This document shows positions 1 through 5,718 of a DNA stretch of 8,322 bases, one piece after another. A program made the translations under genes and the position numbers. The stretch lies in contig CAMLHR010000040.1 of the NCBI GenBank assembly GCA_946479915.1, forward strand, positions 1 to 8,322, written 5' to 3'. The DNA is from an uncultured Lysobacter sp. (GTDB lineage Bacteria > Pseudomonadota > Gammaproteobacteria > Xanthomonadales > Xanthomonadaceae). Position 1 is the stretch's first letter. Every line of letters starts with the position of its first letter. Below the pieces are notes generated by a model that was not told where the DNA came from, ran no database searches, and saw nothing but the letters and a program-made list of their open reading frames with translations.

Positions 1-1667
1 TCGACGTCGTCCTTGTCGAACTGCGTCACCGGGTTGCGGCCGGCGCCCTGGCCGTCGTGTTCGGCGAACAGCGGGCAGAACGCGGACAGCGGCTCGGGCG
101 CGATGACCACGCCGCCGGCGTGCTTGCCGGCGTTGCGCGTCAGGTCCTCGAGCTCGAGCGCCAGGTCGATGAGGTCGCGGACGTCCTCCTCGTCGCGGTA
201 GCGCTGGATCAGCTCGTCCGAGCGCCAGTTGTCGTCCTGGCGCGACTTGTCGGTGCGCCCGAGCGCGTCGGACAGCGAGATGCCGAGCGTCATCGGCACC
301 AGCTTGGCGATGCCGTCCACGAAGCCGTAGGGATGGCCGAGCACGCGTCCGGCGTCGCGCACCACCGCCTTCGCGGCCATGGTGCCGTAGGTGATGATCT
401 GGCTGACGCGATCGCGGCCGTACTTGCCGGCGACGTAGTCGATCACCTCGTCGCGCCGGTCCATGCAGAAGTCGATGTCGAAGTCCGGCATCGACACGCG
501 CTCGGGATTGAGGAAGCGCTCGAACAGCAGGTCGTAGGGCAGGGGATCGAGGTCGGTGATGCCCAGCGCCCACGCGACCAGCGAGCCCGCGCCGGAGCCG
601 CGGCCCGGGCCGACAGGGATCCCGTGGTCCTTCGCCCAGTTGATGAAGTCCGCGACGATCAGGAAGTAGCCGGGGAACCCCATCTGCACGATGACGTCGA
701 GCTCGCGCTCCAGGCGCGCCTCGTAGGACGCGCGATCGTGGCCCGGCGCGAGCGGGTTGCGCTCCAGGCGCTTCGCCAGGCCCGCGCGCGACTGGCTGCG
801 GATCCAGCTGTCGAGCGTCTCGTCCGACGGGACCGGGAACGCGGGCAAGTGGTAGGTGCCGAGCGAAAGCTCGAAGTTGCAACGCGTGGCCAGCGCGAGG
901 GTGTTGTCGATCGCATCGGGCGCGTCGCGGAACAGCGCGTCCATGGCCTCGGCCGGCTTGAGGAACTGCTCCGGGCTGTAGTCGCGCGGGCGGCGCGGGT
1001 CGTCGAGCACGCGGCCGGACGCGATGCACACCCGCGCCTCGTGCGCCTCGTAGCCGTCGGCGTCGAGGAAGCGCACGTCGTTGCTCGCCACGACGGGGAT
1101 GCCGCGTTCGGCCGCCGCGGCCAGCGCGAATGCGTTGAACGCGTCCTCGCCTTCGCGGCCGGTGCGCACCAGCTCCAGGTGCAGCCGCTCGCCGGTGGCG
1201 CGCTGCCAGTCGGCCAGCCACTGCCCGGCGAGGTCGTGGCGGCCGGCGGCGGCGAGCTGGCCCGCGGGGCTGTGGCGGCCGGCGAGCGCGAACAGGCCGG
1301 CGTTGTCCGTGCGCAGCCAGTCCGGGCGGATGACCGGGCCGTCGGTGCGGTGGCCTTCCATCCACATGCGCGTGAGCAGGCGCGACAGCGCGAGGTAGCC
1401 GTCGTGGTCGCGGCACAGCAGCGTCAGGATCGCGGGAGGCTCGTCGCCTTCGGCGATGCGCACGTCGGCGCCGGCGATCGGCTTGATGCCGGCGGCCTCC
1501 GCGGCCCGCTGGAACTTCACCAGCGCGAACAGGTTGTCCAGGTCGGTGACCGCCACCGCCGGCTGGCCCAGGTCGGCGCAGCGCGCGACCAGCTCGTCGA
1601 TGCGGATGGTCGAGTCCGCCAGCGAGTACTCGCTGTGCAGGTGGAGGTGGACGAAGCGGCCCGACAT
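1..1667 (-). CDS. dnaE: DNA polymerase III alpha subunit, N-terminal half (cut by window edge)
   Basis: Catalytic subunit of the replicative polymerase, acting in the cytoplasm with epsilon (DnaQ), beta clamp and clamp loader. The window holds 555 complete codons, about half of the usual 1160-1190 residues, and the frame runs off the left edge. Residues 1 to about 270 are the PHP domain, starting with HLHLHSEYS (7-15). The usual histidine of the TDH motif is leucine here (TDLDN, 41-45), so the PHP metal site looks degenerate, as in E. coli, implying proofreading by a separate DnaQ. The polymerase core follows: GPGRGSGAGS (353-362) and PDFDIDF with catalytic-type aspartates D395 and D397. The third catalytic aspartate should lie just outside the window, since the visible end reads TQFDKDDV. 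The ATG shares one base with the rnhB stop (TGATG) and has no clear Shine-Dalgarno, so it is probably translated by coupling. Identification is firm. Confidence 0.96.
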   Translation of the reverse strand, partial: MSGRFVHLHLHSEYSLADSTIRIDELVARCADLGQPAVAVTDLDNLFALVKFQRAAEAAGIKPIAGADVRIAEGDEPPAILTLLCRDHDGYLALSRLLTRMWMEGHRTDGPVIRPDWLRTDNAGLFALAGRHSPAGQLAAAGRHDLAGQWLADWQRATGERLHLELVRTGREGEDAFNAFALAAAAERGIPVVASNDVRFLDADGYEAHEARVCIASGRVLDDPRRPRDYSPEQFLKPAEAMDALFRDAPDAIDNTLALATRCNFELSLGTYHLPAFPVPSDETLDSWIRSQSRAGLAKRLERNPLAPGHDRASYEARLERELDVIVQMGFPGYFLIVADFINWAKDHGIPVGPGRGSGAGSLVAWALGITDLDPLPYDLLFERFLNPERVSMPDFDIDFCMDRRDEVIDYVAGKYGRDRVSQIITYGTMAAKAVVRDAGRVLGHPYGFVDGIAKLVPMTLGISLSDALGRTDKSRQDDNWRSDELIQRYRDEEDVRDLIDLALELEDLTRNAGKHAGGVVIAPEPLSAFCPLFAEHDGQGAGRNPVTQFDKDDV

Positions 1668-2260
1668 CACGCCATCGCCAGGTCGAGGGCGAGCTGCCCG
1701 TCGCGCACGGGCGCGAAGCTGCGCCGGTGCACGGGGCAGGGACCGAGGCGCATGAGCGCCTCGCGGTGCGCCGGGGTGGCGTAGCCCTTGTGTTCGTCGA
1801 ACCCGTAGCCCGGCCAACGCTCGTGCAGCGCGACCATGTGCCGGTCGCGGCTGACCTTGGCCAGGATGGACGCGGCCATGATCGAGCGGTCGCGCGCGTC
1901 GCCGCCGACCCAGGCCTCCGCGGGGCAGGGCAGTTCGCGCGGCAGGGCGTTGCCGTCGATGCGCGCAAGGTCGGCCACGTGCGCCACGCCCTCCAGCGCG
2001 CGGCGCATGCCGGCCATCGTCGCGTGGAAGATGTTGATGCGGTCGATCTCCTCGACGTCCACGAACACGACGTGCCAGGCGAGCGCGCGCGCGACGATGC
2101 GCTCGTACAGCTGCTCGCGCCGCGCGGCGCACAGTTGCTTGGAGTCGGCCAGGCCGTTGATGCGCGGGCGCGCGGGGTCGAACACCACCGCGGCGACCAC
2201 GACCGGGCCGGCGAGCGGGCCGCGGCCCGCCTCGTCGATGCCGGCGATACGCGCGCTCAT
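1667..2260 (-). CDS. rnhB: Ribonuclease HII
   Basis: Cytoplasmic endonuclease that cleaves RNA in RNA-DNA hybrids and nicks at single ribonucleotides misincorporated in DNA, starting ribonucleotide excision repair. The 197-residue product matches the usual 190-215 length. The DEDD metal site is complete: D9 and E10 in [14 protein letters not shown]102 in IDGN, and D121 in GGDA, equivalent to E. coli D16, E17, D108 and D126. The [12 protein letters not shown] segment (128-139), HKGY (157-160) and the terminal HRRSF (178-182) are also family hallmarks. The ATG at 2260 is chosen because it fits the family N-terminus and overlaps the lpxB stop by four bases (ATGA), with GGGGA seven bases upstream. 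The same frame stays open upstream through lpxB, but that extension is a shadow. The stop overlaps the dnaE start by one base. Confidence 0.96.
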   Translation of the reverse strand: MSARIAGIDEAGRGPLAGPVVVAAVVFDPARPRINGLADSKQLCAARREQLYERIVARALAWHVVFVDVEEIDRINIFHATMAGMRRALEGVAHVADLARIDGNALPRELPCPAEAWVGGDARDRSIMAASILAKVSRDRHMVALHERWPGYGFDEHKGYATPAHREALMRLGPCPVHRRSFAPVRDGQLALDLAMA

Positions 2261-3414
2261 GCGCGCGTCCCCAACACGTCGACCACTTGCTCGGCAGCGC
2301 GCGCCGAGGCGTCCCGCCGCAACGTCTCGTGGATCGCGCGGAAGCGCGGCCGCAGCGCGGCGACCGCCTCGGGCTGGTCGAACCAGTGCAGCACGGCGTC
2401 GGCCAGCTTTCCCGGGGTGCAGTCGTCCTGCAGCAGTTCCGGAACCAGCGCCTCGCCGGCGAGCACGTTGGGCAGGCTGACGAAACGAGACTTCAGCAGG
2501 CCCAACCGGCGCACCAGCGCGTGGGTGAGCGGCGCGATCCGGTGGCCGACGACCATCGGGCGCTTCGCGAACAGGCCTTCCAGCGCCGCGGTGCCGGACG
2601 CGAGCAGCACGACGTCCGCGGCGACCATTGCCTCGCGGGCCTGGCCGTCGAGCAGGTGCACGGCCGTGGCGTCCTGCCCGGCGAGCTGCTGCTCGAGGAG
2701 GGCGCGGCAGCCGGCGTTGGCGGCCGGCAGCAGCACCTGCAGGCCGGGCAGGCTGGCGCGTGCGCGGTCGACCGCCGCGAGGAACACCGGGCCCATGCGC
2801 TCCACCTCGCCCAGCCGGCTGCCCGGCAGCACTGCCAGGACGGGCGCGTGCATCGGCAGCCCGAAGCGCGACCGCGCCGCGGCGCGGTCCGGGTCGAGCG
2901 GCATCTCGTCGGCCATCGGGTGGCCGACGAACGCGGCCTCGACGCCGTGCGCCGCGTAGATGGGGGGTTCCATCGGGAACAGGCACAGGACGCGGTCCGC
3001 GCTCTGCCCGATCTTCGCCGCGCGCGACGCGCGCCAGGCCCAGACGGACGGGCTCACGTAGTGGACCGTGGGGATGCCGCGGCGCTTGAGCTGCCGCTCC
3101 AGCCCGAGGTTGAAGTCCGGCGCGTCGATCCCGACGAACACGTCCGGCCGCCAGTCCAGCAGCCGCGCGCGGAGGCCGCGGCGCAGCCGGAGCAGGCGCG
3201 GCAGGTGCCGCAACACCTCCGCCAGGCCCATGACCGCGAGCTCGGAACTGTCGTGCCAGGCCTCCAGGCCGGCCGCGCGCATGGCGTCGCCGCCGACGCC
3301 GGCGAACCGGGCGCCCGGCAGGCGTCGCGCCAGGTCCGCGACCAGCGCGGCGCCGAGCAGGTCGCCGGAAGCCTCGCCGGCGACGAGCGCGACGCGCAAC
3401 GGCCTGTCGTCCAT
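2257..3414 (-). CDS. lpxB: Lipid-A-disaccharide synthase
   Basis: Membrane-associated GT19-family glycosyltransferase that joins UDP-2,3-diacylglucosamine to lipid X (2,3-diacylglucosamine 1-phosphate), releasing UDP and making the beta-1,6-linked disaccharide core of lipid A. Numbered from the ATG at 3414 (385 residues, near the family's usual 380-390), it shows VAGEASGD (11-18), GIDAPDFN (95-102), [11 protein letters not shown] (118-128) and LPGSR (196-200), all characteristic of LpxB. The start is uncertain. An in-frame GTG at 3426 and TTG at 3420 lie upstream. The best Shine-Dalgarno, AGGGGG at 3434-3429, is too close to the GTG, 8 bases from the TTG and 14 from the ATG. The core fold begins at [12 protein letters not shown], so function is unaffected. 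The gene follows lpxA by 17 bases (GTG) or 30 bases (ATG) and overlaps rnhB by four. Confidence 0.95.
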   Translation of the reverse strand: MDDRPLRVALVAGEASGDLLGAALVADLARRLPGARFAGVGGDAMRAAGLEAWHDSSELAVMGLAEVLRHLPRLLRLRRGLRARLLDWRPDVFVGIDAPDFNLGLERQLKRRGIPTVHYVSPSVWAWRASRAAKIGQSADRVLCLFPMEPPIYAAHGVEAAFVGHPMADEMPLDPDRAAARSRFGLPMHAPVLAVLPGSRLGEVERMGPVFLAAVDRARASLPGLQVLLPAANAGCRALLEQQLAGQDATAVHLLDGQAREAMVAADVVLLASGTAALEGLFAKRPMVVGHRIAPLTHALVRRLGLLKSRFVSLPNVLAGEALVPELLQDDCTPGKLADAVLHWFDQPEAVAALRPRFRAIHETLRRDASARAAEQVVDVLGTRA

Positions 3415-3428
3415 CTCCAAATCCACGT

Positions 3429-3434
3429 CCCCCT
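3429..3434 (-). promoter_or_regulatory. Likely ribosome binding site of lpxB
   Basis: AGGGGG lies just after the lpxA stop and is the only strong purine-rich ribosome-binding sequence in the lpxA-lpxB gap. It is 2 bases from GTG 3426, 8 from TTG 3420 and 14 from ATG 3414. Spacing alone favours the TTG and codon preference favours the ATG, so it does not settle the start. A GGAG directly abutting the ATG is too close to serve. Confidence 0.5.
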
Positions 3435-3444
3435 GCGCGGCCGC

Positions 3445-4230
3445 TCAGCGCAGCAGCGGGCGCTCGGCGCTGTCGACGAACGCCAGGAGCGCCGCCACGT
3501 CCTCGCTGTCGCGGGCCAGTTCCGCCAGCTTGCCACGGGCTTCCTCCAACGGGTCGCCCGAGACGTACAGGGTCCGGTAGGCGCGCTTGATCGCGCTGAT
3601 CCGGCCGCTGTCGAAGCCGCGACGGCGCAGCCCCTCGGCATTGATGCCGCGCGGGCGGCCGTAGCCTTCCTGCGCGACCATCACGAAGGGCGGCACGTCG
3701 CCGTTGACGAAGGCGCCCATGCCGATGAACGCGTGCGCGCCGATCCGGCAGAACTGGTGGATCCCCGCGAAGCCGCCGAGGATCACGTGGTCGCCGACCT
3801 GCACGTGCCCGGCGAGCGTGGCGTTGTTGGAGAAGATGCAGTGGTTGCCGACGCTGCAGTCGTGCGCGACGTGGGTGTAGGCGAGCAGCCAGTTGTCGTC
3901 GCCGATCCGCGTGGTGCCGCCGCCGCCCGCGGTGCCGCGGTTGATGGTGGCGAACTCGCGCACCTGGTTGCGGTCGCCGATCACCAGCTCGGCGCGTTCG
4001 CCGCCGTACTTCTTGTCCTGTGCCTGCCCGCCGATCGCGGCATGGCCGTGGAACTGGTTGTCGCGCCCGATGCGGGTCGGGCCGGTGACCGTGCAGTGCG
4101 GGCCGATCCAGGTGCCGTCGCCGACCTCGACCCCGGGGCCGACCAGGCTGAACGCATCCACCCGCACGCCGGCGCCCAGGCGGGCGCCCGGGTCGACCAC
4201 GGCCGTGGGATGGATCATCGGCCCGGCCAT
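3445..4230 (-). CDS. lpxA: UDP-N-acetylglucosamine 3-O-acyltransferase (LpxA)
   Basis: Cytoplasmic homotrimer catalysing the first step of lipid A synthesis: transfer of a 3-hydroxyacyl chain from ACP to the 3-OH of UDP-GlcNAc. The 261 residues match the usual 255-265. A left-handed parallel beta-helix of hexapeptide repeats spans about 5-185, followed by an alpha-helical C-terminus. Catalytic His123 sits in [11 protein letters not shown] (120-130), equivalent to E. coli His125. QDKKYGGE (71-78) and HQFCRIGAH (158-166) are family motifs. Met171 in IGMG occupies the position of E. coli Gly173, the acyl-length ruler; the C10-specific Pseudomonas aeruginosa enzyme also has Met there, so a chain near C10-C11 is inferred. 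The ATG overlaps the fabZ stop by one base (TGATG), with AAGGA three bases upstream, a short spacing that suggests translational coupling. Confidence 0.97.
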   Translation of the reverse strand: MAGPMIHPTAVVDPGARLGAGVRVDAFSLVGPGVEVGDGTWIGPHCTVTGPTRIGRDNQFHGHAAIGGQAQDKKYGGERAELVIGDRNQVREFATINRGTAGGGGTTRIGDDNWLLAYTHVAHDCSVGNHCIFSNNATLAGHVQVGDHVILGGFAGIHQFCRIGAHAFIGMGAFVNGDVPPFVMVAQEGYGRPRGINAEGLRRRGFDSGRISAIKRAYRTLYVSGDPLEEARGKLAELARDSEDVAALLAFVDSAERPLLR

Positions 4231-4697
4231 CAGTCCTTGTCGACCTCGGCGCAGAGGATCTCGGCGCAGGCGACCTTCTGCCCGTCCACGCTGGCCTGGC
4301 CCTCGAACAGCGCCATGTTTCGGATGGTGCGCTTGAGCGTCACCTCCAGGTCCAGCCGGTCGCCCGGCACCACCATGCGCGAGAACTTCGCGCCGTCGAT
4401 CTTCACCAGATAGTAGATCTTGCCGTCGGCGACGCCGGCCCCGTCCATGCAGTGCGAGAGCTGGGTCAGCAGGCCCCCGGCCTGCGCCAGCGCCTCGAGC
4501 ACCAGCACGCCGGGCATCACCGGGTGGCCGGGGAAGTGGCCGTTGAAGAAGTTCTCGTTGCCGGTGACGTTCTTGTAGGCGAGCACGCGCTTGTGCGGCT
4601 CGACCTCGACCACCCGGTCCACGAGCAGGAAGGGGTAGCGGTGCGGAAGGAGCTTCTGGATCGTCGGGACGTCCACCGGGAGCTTGATGTCGTTCAT
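4230..4697 (-). CDS. fabZ: 3-hydroxyacyl-ACP dehydratase FabZ
   Basis: Cytoplasmic type II fatty-acid synthesis enzyme that dehydrates (3R)-hydroxyacyl-ACP to trans-2-enoyl-ACP. The product is 155 residues, close to E. coli's 151. It has the single hot-dog fold, with [14 protein letters not shown] (16-29) near the start and the active-site segment [13 protein letters not shown] (52-64). Catalytic His54 and Glu68 (in LEALAQAGG) carry the same numbers as in E. coli FabZ. The ATG at 4697 has AAGG six bases upstream (4707-4704) and follows the lpxD stop by 13 bases. Its place between lpxD and lpxA is the widespread arrangement and makes metabolic sense, because FabZ competes with LpxA and LpxD for 3-hydroxyacyl-ACP and so helps set the phospholipid to lipid A balance. 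Nothing in the sequence looks abnormal. Confidence 0.97.
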   Translation of the reverse strand: MNDIKLPVDVPTIQKLLPHRYPFLLVDRVVEVEPHKRVLAYKNVTGNENFFNGHFPGHPVMPGVLVLEALAQAGGLLTQLSHCMDGAGVADGKIYYLVKIDGAKFSRMVVPGDRLDLEVTLKRTIRNMALFEGQASVDGQKVACAEILCAEVDKD

Positions 4698-4703
4698 GTC
4701 ATG

Positions 4704-4707
4704 CCTT
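4704..4707 (-). promoter_or_regulatory. Shine-Dalgarno of fabZ
   Basis: AAGG lies in the 13-base lpxD-fabZ gap, six bases before the ATG at 4697. The spacing is normal and supports that ATG. The gap is too short for an independent promoter. Confidence 0.5.
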
Positions 4708-4710
4708 GCC

Positions 4711-5715
4711 TCAGTCCGTGTCGCGCGCCCGCACGCGCCGTGCGAGGGCGTCGAGCTGTCGGAAGCGGGCCGCGTTGCGCCGCCAGCTGCGATTGTCCAT
4801 CAGCGGGGTGCCCGATGAGTACTCGCCGGGCTCGCGGATGGAGTGCGTGACCAGGGTCATCGCGGTCACCACGACGCGGTCGCAGACCTCCAGGTGGCCC
4901 AGGATGCCGGCGCCGCCGCCCACCAGGCAGTAGCGCCCGATGCGCGCGCTGCCGGCCACGGCCGCGCAGCCGGCCATCGCCGTGTGCGCGCCGATGCGCG
5001 CGTTGTGGCCGACCTGGATCAGGTTGTCCAGGCGCACGTCCTCCTCGAGCACGGTGTCCTCGAGCGCGCCGCGGTCGATGGTGGTGTTGGCCCCGATCTC
5101 GCAGTCGTCCCCGACGACCACGCCGCCGAGTTGCGGCACCTTGAGCCAGCGGCCGGCGTCCATCGCCAGGCCGAAGCCGTCGGCGCCCAGCACTGCGCCG
5201 GGATGGATCCGCACGCGGCGGCCCAGGCGCACGCGCACCACCAGGGTGACGCGCGCGACGAGTTCGCTGCCCTCGCCGACGACGCAGTCCTCGCCGATCA
5301 CGCAGCCGGGGCCGACCACCGCGCCGGCCTCGACGCGCGTGCGCGCGCCGATGGTCGTGAACGGGCCGATGGTCGCGCCGGGGTCGATGGTCGCGGCGGG
5401 ATCGACGACCGCCTGCGGGTGGATGCCCGGCGACCGGGCGGGCGGCGTCTCGAACAACGCCGCGATCTTCGCGAACGCCGCGTACGGATCGGCGGCGACG
5501 AGCGCGGTGCCCGCCCAGGCGTCCACATCCGACTCGCGTAGGACGACGACGCCGGCCGCGCTCTCCGCGAGTTGCGCGCGGTAGCGCGGGTTGGCGAGGA
5601 ACGCGAGCTGGGCCGGGCCGGCCGACGCCAGCGTCGCGACCCCTTCGACCACCGCGTCCGGGTCGCCGCGCAGCGCCAGCCCGAAGCGCTCGGCGAGCGC
5701 GCCCGCGGCGTGCAT
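4711..5715 (-). CDS. lpxD: UDP-3-O-(3-hydroxyacyl)glucosamine N-acyltransferase (LpxD)
   Basis: Third enzyme of the lipid A pathway. It transfers a 3-hydroxyacyl chain from ACP to the 2-amino group exposed by LpxC, giving UDP-2,3-diacylglucosamine, the precursor of both LpxB substrates. The 334 residues match the usual 335-345. An N-terminal uridine-binding domain (about 1-95) contains the family-typical FLANPRY (39-45). Hexapeptide repeats of a left-handed beta-helix fill about 97-290. ADGFG (178-182), ANTTIDRGALED (209-220) and the catalytic-type His237 in IQVGHN (E. coli His239) are present, then GHLEVCDRV (273-281). A short charged helix ends the protein, as expected. The ATG lies three bases after the bamA stop and lacks a convincing Shine-Dalgarno, so translation probably depends on ribosomes leaving bamA. 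No skp gene lies between them, unlike E. coli. Confidence 0.97.
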   Translation of the reverse strand: MHAAGALAERFGLALRGDPDAVVEGVATLASAGPAQLAFLANPRYRAQLAESAAGVVVLRESDVDAWAGTALVAADPYAAFAKIAALFETPPARSPGIHPQAVVDPAATIDPGATIGPFTTIGARTRVEAGAVVGPGCVIGEDCVVGEGSELVARVTLVVRVRLGRRVRIHPGAVLGADGFGLAMDAGRWLKVPQLGGVVVGDDCEIGANTTIDRGALEDTVLEEDVRLDNLIQVGHNARIGAHTAMAGCAAVAGSARIGRYCLVGGGAGILGHLEVCDRVVVTAMTLVTHSIREPGEYSSGTPLMDNRSWRRNAARFRQLDALARRVRARDTD

Positions 5716-5718
5716 GCG

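Noticed and set aside
57..1784. A 575-codon open frame on the plus strand opposite dnaE and the end of rnhB.
   Set aside because: It mirrors strongly GC-biased codons of dnaE, its product is low-complexity (Ala, Arg, Val, Asp, Gln, His rich) with no recognisable domain, and the minus strand here encodes clear DnaE motifs.
2261..2986. Possible N-terminal extension of RNase HII, since its frame stays open well upstream of 2260.
   Set aside because: The extension overlaps lpxB and is Arg/Ala/Gly-rich. The RNase HII family begins right before the GIDEAGRG motif, as the ATG at 2260 gives, and that ATG has a well-spaced GGGGA.
3427..3444. The lpxA-lpxB gap as a site for a terminator or internal promoter.
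   Set aside because: It is 17-30 bases depending on the start, contains a short GC palindrome (GCGGCCGC) but no stem with a following T-run, and no recognisable -35/-10 pair.
2287..4413. A 708-codon open frame on the plus strand opposite lpxB, lpxA and part of fabZ.
   Set aside because: It spans three well-supported genes antisense, has biased low-complexity composition and no domain or plausible start context, so it is a codon-bias shadow.
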